A stretch of DNA of 64,000 nt from a virus. Location of the stretch: positions 1 to 64,000 of IMG/VR virus record IMGVR_UViG_3300017971_002536, one strand, 5' to 3'. The position numbers and the translations under genes were made by a program. A model generated the notes under the pieces. The model searched no databases. It saw only the letters and a program-made list of their open reading frames with translations, and had not been told where the DNA came from. Each line of letters begins with the position of its first letter. Position 1 is the first letter of the stretch. Below, piece after piece: positions 19,079-27,883 of this stretch.

Positions 19079-19732
19079 TTATTTTCTACCATAACGCGGA
19101 TCAATCTCCGCATATTTTTGATTTTGTTTTACTTGTGTGTCTAATGTCTTTATATGTTTTATCGCCATGTGTTCGGCTAACTCCACATCAAAAGGTAATG
19201 GTGAATGTGTCTTATATCCAACTACCCTTTCATGTACAGGTTTCTCCCAATGAATACGGGGATAATCATTCAAATATATTCTATTTTGTGGATCAGGCCA
19301 GTTAATCCAACCCCTTTCGTCTAATCGTTGTCCAAATCGAGGCGCTAACTCAGCAGTCATTCCCTCGACTATATTGATACGCGGTAACCATATACATTCA
19401 GTATCACTTTGTTCTATTATCAAATGAATGTTCTCTAAAACGTACTCAGGAAATATCTCGTCGGCGTCAGGATTTATGATCCAATCACCGGTACATTGTT
19501 CCGTCATAAAGTTCTTTTGATCAGAGTAATGATTATTTAATGACCTTGTAAAAACTTTTATTAAATTACATGATTCTTCATACCTTTTCAATATGTTGGT
19601 TGTCGCCTCTTCCCCTACATCATGTACAATAATAATCTCATATTCATATTGTCTTGGAACAATCAATGAATCTAATAACTTTTCTAATGATTCTGTTTCA
19701 TTATGACAAAGTAACGCATAACTAATTTTCAT
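19079..19732 (-). CDS. family 2 glycosyltransferase
   Basis: About 217 residues starting MKISYALLCHNE. The order CHNETESLEKLLDSL, IIIVHDVGEE, then DWIINPDADEIFP gives the GT2 nucleotide-binding strand and a DAD (DxD) metal site. PVHERVVGY later in the chain is frequent in glycan-modifying GT2 proteins. The start at 19732 has GGGAGTGAAG directly upstream; the longer frame to 19804 would overlap the upstream gene by 83 bases and is not preferred. Confidence 0.78.
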   Translation of the reverse strand: MKISYALLCHNETESLEKLLDSLIVPRQYEYEIIIVHDVGEEATTNILKRYEESCNLIKVFTRSLNNHYSDQKNFMTEQCTGDWIINPDADEIFPEYVLENIHLIIEQSDTECIWLPRINIVEGMTAELAPRFGQRLDERGWINWPDPQNRIYLNDYPRIHWEKPVHERVVGYKTHSPLPFDVELAEHMAIKHIKTLDTQVKQNQKYAEIDPRYGRK

Positions 19733-20009
19733 CTTCACTCCCACTTCCAAATGTTCTATCCCACCATTCAGGTTTTTCTCCGGGATCAACTTCACCAATA
19801 ACATGAACTGTACTACAGGTCATTGGATACCACGCAACCAAATAAAATTTACCTTTTTCATGTTTAAATTTTTCTGGATAATGATAATTTCCGAAATCTT
19901 CCGCTAATTCATCCACAGTTACACAACGTAACTCTACCTTTCCTATATCCTTTTTTAGATCATCTGAATAAAATGTAAAATCTAATTCATCATAAAAATT
20001 AATTTTCAT
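19722..20009 (-). CDS. small acidic protein of unknown function
   Basis: 95 residues, acidic, with paired aromatics (WYPMTC, PEWWDR). No recognised domain. It has a GAGGAAAAG ribosome site just before the ATG and overlaps both neighbours by about 11 bases, fitting the compact operon. Confidence 0.6.
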   Translation of the reverse strand: MKINFYDELDFTFYSDDLKKDIGKVELRCVTVDELAEDFGNYHYPEKFKHEKGKFYLVAWYPMTCSTVHVIGEVDPGEKPEWWDRTFGSGSEDEN

Positions 20010-20319
20010 CTTTTCCTCTTTTCCATTCTTGAAATTCTTCCCACTCTTTTGAAAACATTGGAGTTAATATAAGTGATCCTAATTTTTCTCGTCTTTCATT
20101 ATCTACTCGCCTCCAATATTCAGTCGTTGTTAAAAACCTTTCTCTCTTTGGATCATATGTTTTGTGGGCGAAACATCCACCTTTACCATCTACCGGAGCC
20201 CAAACGTTAATTAATCCATCGTCACATTTTGTCGGTTTGAACCTCTCCGGGATTTCAAATGGATCGTCTGCCTCAAAAAAATAAAACTGTAACGCTTCTT
20301 CAAAAACCTTTTTAAACAT
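19999..20319 (-). CDS. small protein of unknown function
   Basis: 106 residues, mixed charged, with aromatic-rich ends (FYFFEADDPFE at the start, EWEEFQEWKRG at the end). No recognised family. Spacing of three bases to the upstream stop and an overlap with the downstream gene support co-expression. Confidence 0.6.
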   Translation of the reverse strand: MFKKVFEEALQFYFFEADDPFEIPERFKPTKCDDGLINVWAPVDGKGGCFAHKTYDPKRERFLTTTEYWRRVDNERREKLGSLILTPMFSKEWEEFQEWKRGKDEN

Positions 20320-20322
20320 AAC

Positions 20323-20838
20323 TTATCCTTTCTTCACTTTTCCTAATTCAATCGCTTCTTCAAGTCCTTCTGACGTTCCCATGTACATATCTTTAAATCT
20401 ATAATCGATTACTCTTACACTCGTCATTCCACTTCTTTCATATGTCCTATAAGGTGACTCTTTACCTTGATAATATGTATCAATAAATCGTTTCATTTGT
20501 TTTCCATAAAAGGCTTGTGGATTTCCAACATCAGCTTTAAGTAGTGGAAGTCTTAACCCGGTTAACTTTTGAATCTTTCCGGAAACCTTTTCTCTCACTA
20601 AATCATATAATTTTCTAAGTAATACATCACTAATATAATCCAATGTGATAGCGTGCATCTTACCTTTATAGTAAGGATTTAAAACCAATACTAAAGGACG
20701 GGATACCCTCGCATGTTTACCCTTGTAATTAAATCTTATTATTTGTCCCGGTCTAAGAGCAGTCAAATTCGTTGTAGCATCTTCACGAATAATGTTTCTC
20801 TCGTGAAATCTTAGCCAGGAACGCGGTTCTAAAGCCAT
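20323..20838 (-). CDS. conserved phage protein of unknown function
   Basis: 171 residues. The central part (LRPGQIIRFNYKG, then SRPLVLVLNPYYKGKMHAI) suggests a small beta-barrel, and the rest is basic and helical. I have the impression of similar proteins in other T4-like phages but cannot name one. It has a strong ribosome site (AGGAGAAATAAC) and sits beside a zinc-ribbon protein. Confidence 0.6.
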   Translation of the reverse strand: MALEPRSWLRFHERNIIREDATTNLTALRPGQIIRFNYKGKHARVSRPLVLVLNPYYKGKMHAITLDYISDVLLRKLYDLVREKVSGKIQKLTGLRLPLLKADVGNPQAFYGKQMKRFIDTYYQGKESPYRTYERSGMTSVRVIDYRFKDMYMGTSEGLEEAIELGKVKKG

Positions 20839-20848
20839 GTTATTTCTC

Positions 20849-21346
20849 CTAAATATTTATTGGATTTTCTAAATTTTCCATTTGAATGATGGCGCCCATT
20901 TCCTTGAGAGCATCGTAAAAGCGAGTAAACTTTTTCGCTTGTGTTGGATCAAGTTTTTGTGTATAATTCTTGTTCGAATTCGCAATAGGATAATTCTTTT
21001 GTTCTTTCTCAGGTATATCAACTATCGGAATATACGTCCAAATAATTTGTGATTTCGTTCCCTCAGGAAAGATCAAACCACGAGTCGGCATATTAATAAC
21101 TGTCGGTATCCAGTAGACAAATCTTTTTTTGTCAAATACTTTCATGTCATTAATAAGTTTTGGCGATGTACTAATCACTTTTCTTATTGTCATTGAATTC
21201 TTCTTATACATTGTGTTTGAAGTAAATCCACAATTTATACACATCCAAGAAGTTACTCCATTATCTACTTCCTCAAGTGCTGTATTATCACCACATACCG
21301 CACATTCTACAGTTCTACCAGAACTGGGATTAAACTTTTCATCCAT
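20849..21346 (-). CDS. zinc-ribbon protein of unknown function
   Basis: 165 residues. CAVCGD near residue 15 and CINCGF near residue 36 form a four-cysteine zinc ribbon; the remainder contains no known catalytic motif. Such ribbons in phage proteins often mediate nucleic-acid or protein contact. It overlaps the rfbB-like gene by eight bases. Confidence 0.65.
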   Translation of the reverse strand: MDEKFNPSSGRTVECAVCGDNTALEEVDNGVTSWMCINCGFTSNTMYKKNSMTIRKVISTSPKLINDMKVFDKKRFVYWIPTVINMPTRGLIFPEGTKSQIIWTYIPIVDIPEKEQKNYPIANSNKNYTQKLDPTQAKKFTRFYDALKEMGAIIQMENLENPINI

Positions 21347-22316
21347 GTTTATCTCCTTTATTTGTTTTTAATCTCCACCATTTTTCATTGTTTTCGTACC
21401 ATTCTATTGTTTGTAATAAATCATTATCAAAATTACTATGTGATTTCCAACCTAATAATTCAATCTTATTAGTATTTACAGAATATCTAAAATCGTGTCC
21501 AAGTCTATCAGTAACATATTTAATAAAAATTTCAGGTTTACCCATAAGTTTTAAAATTTTATGAGTAAGTTTAATGTTAGTAATTTCATTTCCATGACCT
21601 ATATTATATATTTCGCCAGATTCGCCTCTCAATAACGCAGTTCCTATACCACTACAATTATCTTGTACATGAATCCAATCTCTTATATTCTTTCCATCAC
21701 CGTAAACCGGTACTTGTTTATCGTCTATTAAATTCGTTATAAATAAAGGAATAATTTTTTCGGGCAACTGGTACGGCCCAAAATTGTTAGCACTTCTCGT
21801 TATTACTACATCTAATCCAAATGTCTTGTAATACGATAAAGCTAATAAATCTGCGGATGATTTGGTAGATGAATACGGTGACGCAGGATTTAACCTATCA
21901 TCTTCACTAAATGAACCATTCTTTATACTACCATATGTTTCATCCGTTGAAATTTGCACAAATCTTTCAATACCAAATTCCTTTGATAATTCTAAAAGAT
22001 TTTGAACACCTAACACATTTGTTTCAACAAATATATTTGGATTTAATATTGAATTATCGACGTGTGATTCAGCAGCAAAATTTACTACCACGTCAATGTT
22101 TTTCATAATCTTGTAACAATCATCATAATTACGTATGTCGCCTTCATAAAATGTGACATCATGCATAAAATCTTCAATAGTATCAAAATGACCTGCGTAT
22201 GTCAATGAATCCATAACTACAATGTGTGAAAACTCCGACACTTCATCTAATAAATATCGAACAAAATTACTTCCAATAAATCCAGCTCCACCCGTAACTA
22301 AAATAGATTTACTCAT
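21339..22316 (-). CDS. rmlB: dTDP-glucose 4,6-dehydratase
   Basis: About 325 residues. GGAGFIGSNFVR is the NAD motif, NFAAESHVDNSI and QISTDETYGS are RmlB signatures, and SPYSSTKSS gives the YxxxK. It converts dTDP-glucose to dTDP-4-keto-6-deoxyglucose; the RmlA that makes dTDP-glucose is at 37.7 kb. The start at 22316 is favoured over the ATG at 22334 because GAGGAAAAG stands just upstream. The C-terminus is rather short of that of cellular RmlB but all catalytic motifs are present. Confidence 0.92.
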   Translation of the reverse strand: MSKSILVTGGAGFIGSNFVRYLLDEVSEFSHIVVMDSLTYAGHFDTIEDFMHDVTFYEGDIRNYDDCYKIMKNIDVVVNFAAESHVDNSILNPNIFVETNVLGVQNLLELSKEFGIERFVQISTDETYGSIKNGSFSEDDRLNPASPYSSTKSSADLLALSYYKTFGLDVVITRSANNFGPYQLPEKIIPLFITNLIDDKQVPVYGDGKNIRDWIHVQDNCSGIGTALLRGESGEIYNIGHGNEITNIKLTHKILKLMGKPEIFIKYVTDRLGHDFRYSVNTNKIELLGWKSHSNFDNDLLQTIEWYENNEKWWRLKTNKGDKHG

Positions 22317-23814
22317 TCTTCTTTTCCTCACCATTTTCTTCAGATCCTACTAATTTCAATTTTGGTAACTTGACTTTTGGGATTTCTTCTTCTGGTTTAA
22401 TTCCACTTCCATGATCATGTTCTTCCGCGTCAAGTTGTTTCAATTTTGGTAATACAACCTTTTTAGGCATTCCATCTTTACCAGTTCCTGCTGTCGGCAA
22501 CTTTATATCCTCACCTTTCTTCGTCAACTGTGGTAAATTTGGTAAACTCACTTGAGTTTGTTTTGGAAATTCAGGTAAATGTTGATCCAATATTTTCTCA
22601 AACTCAGTCTGCATTTTCTTTCTCGTGAATTTCGATTTATTTATTTCAGCAAGTTTCTTAGCATTTGTCGAATACTTTTGGTAATTCTTCCTAACTTCTT
22701 TCATCATAGCAGAAGCATAGTTGTAATTTACCGTAAACCATTGTGATTCTTTCAAAATGACCTTATCCCACGCAGCAGATGGATGTACATTTTGAAGTTG
22801 ACCCGGTAACATTATCGCTAATTGTGGATTTAAGAAATCAACTTGTCCACTCCAATTACTGGCGATTACTGGCTTTCCACTCAGGGATGCTTCTAAAAGT
22901 GGACGACCAAAACCCTCTCCCTTTGTAAAAGAAATGTGAGCTTTTACTTTTGGATGATTGTAAAGAGCATTCATTTCTTCGTCAGTTAGCTCACCGTGTA
23001 ACAGATGAATAGGTGGCAAAGAATCCGCCGGAGTTGATTGTTTAATAATGTTTATTTTCTTGAGTATTTCTTCTCGATCCATAACACTAAATGTCGCACT
23101 ACTTGTTTTTAAAATAAGTCCAGGTGGATTTTTTTGATTTTTAAATGTATCAAGAAATACCTTTATTAACATTCCTACATCTTTTCTATCTTGACCCATG
23201 TCGCCTTTGAGCCAATGACCCACAAATAAAAAATTCCACGGCGTCTTGATCGTGTCTAACTCAACCTTGATTGACTTTGGTACTTCGTCACCTTGTTTTA
23301 GCCTGCGGTATACATTCATGTCCGCGCCTTCAAATAATACCTCAATCGGTGGTTGCAATCGAAGTTCCTTAACAGGATTCCCTTGTTGATCTCGTTGCGT
23401 CCATACTGTAGTTTTAAACATATTCGCTACATGATTTGATGGAACAATGTTCAAATGCATTCTATTCATCCCTAACAACCATTCTGGCGAACACATTGTT
23501 GTCTCAACACCTGCAGTAATACCAATATTATATTTCGCCATGTTTTGAAATTCATTTGGTACAGTCAAATGTATATGAATGTCAGGCTGTCTCGCTAACT
23601 TATTGTCCATCATTAATCTTTCAATAATAGGTTGATGATCAGGATTATCGGTTTTAAGAGCATTTCTTGGAGTTCCGCCCCACCGTAAATCCATAATCTT
23701 TATATCAAACCTATTCATGTCAATCAAAGTTCTTACCACGTCTCTCCCGTGATGTCCATAACCGCTTCGTGTTCCCACTGGCGCCGTAAATAATAATAGT
23801 GGTTTATCACTCAT
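22309..23814 (-). CDS. GT4-family glycosyltransferase with a repetitive C-terminal tail
   Basis: 501 residues. The GT-B C-domain is recognised by GEGFGRPLLEASLSGKPVIAS, the EX7E donor-sugar motif of GT4 enzymes, and FLFVGHWLKGD opens that domain. The last 85 or so residues are low complexity and contain three LP[NK]L repeats (SLPNLPQL, VLPKLKQL, KLPKLKLV), possibly a docking tail. The target may be a glycan, a virion protein or DNA; the sequence alone does not decide. It overlaps both neighbours by eight bases. Confidence 0.82.
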   Translation of the reverse strand: MSDKPLLLFTAPVGTRSGYGHHGRDVVRTLIDMNRFDIKIMDLRWGGTPRNALKTDNPDHQPIIERLMMDNKLARQPDIHIHLTVPNEFQNMAKYNIGITAGVETTMCSPEWLLGMNRMHLNIVPSNHVANMFKTTVWTQRDQQGNPVKELRLQPPIEVLFEGADMNVYRRLKQGDEVPKSIKVELDTIKTPWNFLFVGHWLKGDMGQDRKDVGMLIKVFLDTFKNQKNPPGLILKTSSATFSVMDREEILKKINIIKQSTPADSLPPIHLLHGELTDEEMNALYNHPKVKAHISFTKGEGFGRPLLEASLSGKPVIASNWSGQVDFLNPQLAIMLPGQLQNVHPSAAWDKVILKESQWFTVNYNYASAMMKEVRKNYQKYSTNAKKLAEINKSKFTRKKMQTEFEKILDQHLPEFPKQTQVSLPNLPQLTKKGEDIKLPTAGTGKDGMPKKVVLPKLKQLDAEEHDHGSGIKPEEEIPKVKLPKLKLVGSEENGEEKKNE

Positions 23815-24238
23815 ATCTATAACTCCTTATTCTTATTTCTAATTTTTGTGGTTTATCATTAGTATCAAAACCTTGTATTATAATTTTTTTATTGTTATAT
23901 AAATTTTGATTCAAACGTAATTTAATTACAAACCAAATATGTCCGAAAACTCTCTTTAATCCACCTTCCCGATATAAAAATTTCCAATCCGCTACACGTA
24001 AAGTTTTGAAAGCCCCTTTCCAACGGCGATCTTTAATTTTAACAACTTCCAATGTTACCGGTTTTGGAAACCAAGTTCCTGGTTCCCGCATAGCGGCTCG
24101 CCATCTTTCTATCGCATTTTGTATTTCTTTTTGATATTCTTCACTTTTTATCATGCGATAATATTCTAATGTATCTTCAGTAGATTTATTAAAATATTCC
24201 AACTCTTTTATGACCTTATCACTCATAATATAACTCAT
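23807..24238 (-). CDS. protein of unknown function
   Basis: 143 residues, basic C-terminal half rich in Arg/Tyr/Lys. No recognised family. The ATG at 24238 shares a base with the upstream stop (TAATG), and a second in-frame ATG at 24226 is possible. It lies between two glycosyltransferase genes. Confidence 0.55.
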   Translation of the reverse strand: MSYIMSDKVIKELEYFNKSTEDTLEYYRMIKSEEYQKEIQNAIERWRAAMREPGTWFPKPVTLEVVKIKDRRWKGAFKTLRVADWKFLYREGGLKRVFGHIWFVIKLRLNQNLYNNKKIIIQGFDTNDKPQKLEIRIRSYRYE

Positions 24239-24615
24239 TAATGTATTTTGTGATCAAGTAATTTTTTATTGCGTTTTCTAAATTTTCTAAACTCGATCTT
24301 TTTTATTAAAGAAACAAAAAATTGATTTATTCCACTTTCATCTTTTTTCTTTTTTACATTTTTCATTAATTGTTTCATTTCTTTTTTTGAAACCCACTCT
24401 TTCATTGTTTTCTTTTTAGGTTTTATACCCTCTTTGAAAGTTTTTAACAATCCACGAGATTCATTTACTTTTTCATCAAAAGTTTCCGCACCAAGTATCT
24501 CTTTTACTTTTGTTTTTATCGGATTTTTTCTCCGTTGTTTCTTCTTTTTTTCTACTTCTTCGGATAATTCTTCTAATTCCTCTACAATTTCGTCTACATT
24601 AGTTTTTTTCTTCAT
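24238..24615 (-). CDS. highly charged Lys/Glu-rich protein of unknown function
   Basis: 125 residues, about a third lysine, with an acidic N-terminal coiled-coil-like stretch (EELEELSEEVE) and a very basic remainder. No recognised domain. Basic phage proteins like this may bind nucleic acid, but this is only a composition argument. It has a GGAG ribosome site before the ATG. Confidence 0.55.
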   Translation of the reverse strand: MKKKTNVDEIVEELEELSEEVEKKKKQRRKNPIKTKVKEILGAETFDEKVNESRGLLKTFKEGIKPKKKTMKEWVSKKEMKQLMKNVKKKKDESGINQFFVSLIKKIEFRKFRKRNKKLLDHKIH

Positions 24616-24626
24616 CTTATTTCTCC

Positions 24627-26108
24627 TTACACACTATAAACACCAAATCGTTTTCTGGGCTCCCAAATATCAATAGATGTGTCAAGATATTCAACAAAAT
24701 TCAATCCCATTTGACGAGCACTCATTCCTACCTCAAATAAGTATTCTCGTCCTCTCGTTCCAGCTTTAACTCTTTCATCTTCATTCTTATCATACCAATA
24801 TCTCATAGCAACTGCTACATCCTCAAAACTACACCTATCATCAAAAATATATGGAGTTGGAGGCGAACCTACAAGTGACCTATTCGATGGAAATACCGGA
24901 TAAGCCCATTCACCACATTCCTTGTAACGTCCATCGTGATTACTTCCCCAATCCGCATTAAAATGTTTGTCAGGATCAAGGTATTCACCATTTTCATCAA
25001 CAAAACCCATTTGATCTTGTAAACCACCCGTTACATTATTAATCACAGGTGTACCACACATCAATGATTCTGCACATGAAAGTCCAAATCCCTCATTTGA
25101 CGCTATATTAATAGTTACATCAGCTATATTATACAAATACATCATATGTCTTTGTTCAAGTTTATTATTTGAAAAGATTACATGACAATTAGGAGCAACC
25201 GCTTGTTTAACAGCAGCTAAATCAGTACCATTTTGATCAACTACTGCGGTATGCATTATCAATACAACCTTTTCTCTATCTTCTTCTGGTAATGTTTTTA
25301 CAAACTCACTAAACGCAAGAATTACATCACCTGGCATCTTACGACGAATATTTCTATTATTATAAAGAATAGAAAATTCATAATCTTTACCACCAAACAA
25401 CTTTCTTTTGAAGTCCAACATTTCTTCAAATTCAGTCTTTGTATATTCTTTACCTTGTTTGTCTTTCTTTTGAAGATTTTCGCCAGGATTTTCTATACTC
25501 AATGGTTTAAATGAAAGTTCATCTATACCATGTGGAATATACCATAATTCCTTTTTCTTCATTGGTTTTCGTTGGCGAACATTCTTTATTATGTTGAATG
25601 TTTGTTTCGATATTCCTGCTAATGTGTCACACGATTCATAAAAATCTTGATTGTACATTGGAAATGGTAAATCATCCCATATCGCGTAAAATAATATCGG
25701 ACAATATTGTCGTATCTCGTGTTCCATTTGATACAACCAAATCCAAAACCGAGGATCTGTGAAATGCATTATCGCATCAGGTTTCTCCGTTTGCATTAAA
25801 AAACGAATCAAATCAGGATCGCCATATCCGTCAACAGGATAAATTCTCATATAACTTTGTTCAAGTCCTATCATTTTCTTTATCTCTTGTGACATATCAA
25901 CTATTTTACCCTTTTCAGGATGTTTAATCGCACCACCTACTTGAATCCAATTAAAATGATGTATCGTATGTAAAATAATATCTCGCGATACCGTACCTAC
26001 TCCACTTGGAAGGCGTAAATCATCACTTAACAATAAAATCTTTTTTCTATTTTCAAAAGGGATATAAGTATCCTTTCGCCATAGTTCAGACGCTTTCAAA
26101 TCTTCCAT
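24627..26108 (-). CDS. GT4-family glycosyltransferase
   Basis: 493 residues. LPSGVGTVSRD near the N-terminus is the acceptor/phosphate loop of GT-B enzymes, YIPHGID begins the C-domain, and SNEGFGLSCAESLMCGTPVI is a clear GT4 EX7E motif. No membrane segment. Comparable transferases occur in T4-like marine phages; the acceptor is unknown. Confidence 0.85.
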   Translation of the reverse strand: MEDLKASELWRKDTYIPFENRKKILLLSDDLRLPSGVGTVSRDIILHTIHHFNWIQVGGAIKHPEKGKIVDMSQEIKKMIGLEQSYMRIYPVDGYGDPDLIRFLMQTEKPDAIMHFTDPRFWIWLYQMEHEIRQYCPILFYAIWDDLPFPMYNQDFYESCDTLAGISKQTFNIIKNVRQRKPMKKKELWYIPHGIDELSFKPLSIENPGENLQKKDKQGKEYTKTEFEEMLDFKRKLFGGKDYEFSILYNNRNIRRKMPGDVILAFSEFVKTLPEEDREKVVLIMHTAVVDQNGTDLAAVKQAVAPNCHVIFSNNKLEQRHMMYLYNIADVTINIASNEGFGLSCAESLMCGTPVINNVTGGLQDQMGFVDENGEYLDPDKHFNADWGSNHDGRYKECGEWAYPVFPSNRSLVGSPPTPYIFDDRCSFEDVAVAMRYWYDKNEDERVKAGTRGREYLFEVGMSARQMGLNFVEYLDTSIDIWEPRKRFGVYSV

Positions 26109-26130
26109 ATTCGTAAACTCCTTTTGTCTT

Positions 26131-26685
26131 TTATTTCAATAACTCTAATATTTTGTAATGTAAAACATATACAAATGGATCAACCGCATCTTCTATCGTA
26201 TCACTCCAAAAACATTCCGCCATCTTCTCTAATTCACTACCATCACCATCGGCTTCTAATGTCTTTTCTTTTCCTGTTAAATCAACTGTATACAAATAAT
26301 ATTTCGTGTCACTCGATTTTATTCCATAAGATATGTCAAGAAACTTTATTTCATTTCGCTCGACTTCATAACCTGCTTCTTCCGCAATTTCATGTAACGC
26401 GGTTTCAATAGGATCATCGTTTTCTACTCCACCAGTAATAGAACTTATTTTTTGTTCCATTCCCCAACAAGGCGTTACTTCTTTCCTCAACAAAAATTCG
26501 ACTCCATATTTTTCATTTGGATTGTTTACGCCCATTCTTGTCTTATACCTATAAGGTAATATAGAAACTATTTTTCCATCACACCTAATTTCATGTGAAT
26601 AATCATAACCATGTACACCATTTTCCGGATCAATCATTCGACGTAATGATAACCATTTTGTCTTACATAATACCTCTATTTTCAT
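26131..26685 (-). CDS. Nudix hydrolase
   Basis: 184 residues. GGVENDDPIETALHEIAEEAGY is the Nudix box with histidine in place of the usual arginine (HE instead of RE); the EExG metal-binding core is intact. Nudix enzymes cleave nucleoside diphosphates linked to another group, such as ADP-ribose, NADH, nucleotide sugars or oxidised nucleotides. The macro-domain gene two positions upstream makes ADP-ribose a tempting substrate, but nucleotide sugars are equally possible. It overlaps the small upstream gene by ATGA. Confidence 0.85.
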   Translation of the reverse strand: MKIEVLCKTKWLSLRRMIDPENGVHGYDYSHEIRCDGKIVSILPYRYKTRMGVNNPNEKYGVEFLLRKEVTPCWGMEQKISSITGGVENDDPIETALHEIAEEAGYEVERNEIKFLDISYGIKSSDTKYYLYTVDLTGKEKTLEADGDGSELEKMAECFWSDTIEDAVDPFVYVLHYKILELLK

Positions 26686-26867
26686 ATTGAACTCCCTGAG
26701 ATAGCAGCATGGATCATATCATCAAAACCACCATTACCATTATATAACATTATTGTAGCATTCACTAATTGTTGTAGTGATATGTTTGTGTCCAAACATT
26801 TCATCTTGAACTTTTTGTATTCATCTGACATCACTTTAACCGACGTCAATTTTAAATCTTTACTCAT
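26682..26867 (-). CDS. small ribbon-helix-helix-like protein
   Basis: 61 residues. A short beta-like segment (LTSVKVMSDEYKKFK) followed by two amphipathic helices (ISLQQLVNATIMLYN) suggests a ribbon-helix-helix DNA-binding fold, as in small repressors. The evidence is pattern only. It starts with an AAGGAG ribosome site and is preceded by an A+T-rich 58-base gap. Confidence 0.5.
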   Translation of the reverse strand: MSKDLKLTSVKVMSDEYKKFKMKCLDTNISLQQLVNATIMLYNGNGGFDDMIHAAISGSSI

Positions 26868-26925
26868 TTTTATTTCTCCTTGTAAATTATTTATTTGTAT
26901 ATATAAATATATATAAATAAAATTT

Positions 26926-27384
26926 TTACAAATAATATATCCTTACCAACTCATTCTTTTTATATCCGGTAAATACGTCCTCTATTATTCCTTTGATTGT
27001 CGCCCAATCTCCACGTGCTAACCCGGCACCGATTCGAGGCATGGCGAAACTGGCCCCACGAAATACAAACTCTATCGCGTCCAATCCCTCTCGTATCGCA
27101 TCATAATCGGCATAAATCTTACGATGTCCATAATCATATTGTGAATAAAGATTTATTACCGTTATATCTTGATCATAATAATAATGTTTTCCACTCCAAA
27201 ATGTATAATGACCTAATTTATTCTTGTCGCCCCACAAAGTCTCTTGATCTACTTTCCACGCACCAGGATATATCTCTCGTATCGTCTTAGCAACACCAGA
27301 TCCCATATTGTTTTTACAATTACAACCATGTATCAATATTTGCTCTTTCGCTTTGAATACGTCACCTTGTATTTCCTCAATCAT
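26926..27384 (-). CDS. macro domain protein (ADP-ribose binding/hydrolysing)
   Basis: 152 residues, a single macro domain. IQGDVFKAKEQILIHGCNC and GSGVAKTIREIYPGA are the ADP-ribose-binding loops of the Appr-1''-p processing/ALC1-like group; FAMPRIGAGLARGDW forms the distal loop. Such enzymes remove or process ADP-ribose (ADP-ribose-1''-phosphate, O-acetyl-ADP-ribose or ADP-ribosyl groups on macromolecules). In a phage it may reverse host ADP-ribosylation, which is inference. Confidence 0.88.
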   Translation of the reverse strand: MIEEIQGDVFKAKEQILIHGCNCKNNMGSGVAKTIREIYPGAWKVDQETLWGDKNKLGHYTFWSGKHYYYDQDITVINLYSQYDYGHRKIYADYDAIREGLDAIEFVFRGASFAMPRIGAGLARGDWATIKGIIEDVFTGYKKNELVRIYYL

Positions 27385-27647
27385 TTCTTACCTTTCATAT
27401 AATAATATGCTAACCAGACCCATGCGACATTTCCAACCGCCATAATTAACCCAGCATAAAAACTTAACCATTGTTCTAAATGTGGATAATAATATAAATT
27501 CCAAAATCCCCAAAAGGCAAAAAATATAGATAACGGCCAATAAACACCTTTTACCTCTTTATCTATATAAATCTTGTATACATTTATCCATACAAATACA
27601 GAACCTATTAACTCAAATAACCCATTCGTTAAATCCTGATATGACAT
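27381..27647 (-). CDS. small integral membrane protein (three predicted helices)
   Basis: 88 residues with three hydrophobic stretches (about residues 10-28, 35-54 and 60-82), rich in Trp and Tyr. The SVFVWINVYKIYIDKEVKGVYWP segment is reminiscent of PQ-loop/SemiSWEET repeats, but I would not assign transport. It overlaps the macro-domain gene by ATGA. Confidence 0.65.
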   Translation of the reverse strand: MSYQDLTNGLFELIGSVFVWINVYKIYIDKEVKGVYWPLSIFFAFWGFWNLYYYPHLEQWLSFYAGLIMAVGNVAWVWLAYYYMKGKK

Positions 27648-27872
27648 TTATGGTAACACCCTTTCTATTACTAACTGAAACTCTTTTTCTATTTCTTTAT
27701 CCGTCATAAATTTGTGACCACATTCTTTTGATTGATACGCGTCTTCGTAAATTACACTATATACATTATTCCAACTTGTTTCTATAATTCTTACAACTTC
27801 ATCTTCGTTTTCGCCTATACTCAACACTACCATTGGAACGGTAAACTTTTTTACTAATGTGTTTCTTGACAT
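27648..27872 (-). CDS. small protein of unknown function
   Basis: 74 residues, no recognised domain; an EDAYQSKECGHKF segment contains one Cys and one His only. It directly abuts the membrane-protein gene and has an AGGAGAAT ribosome site, so it is likely real. Confidence 0.55.
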   Translation of the reverse strand: MSRNTLVKKFTVPMVVLSIGENEDEVVRIIETSWNNVYSVIYEDAYQSKECGHKFMTDKEIEKEFQLVIERVLP

Positions 27873-27883
27873 AAAAATTCTCC

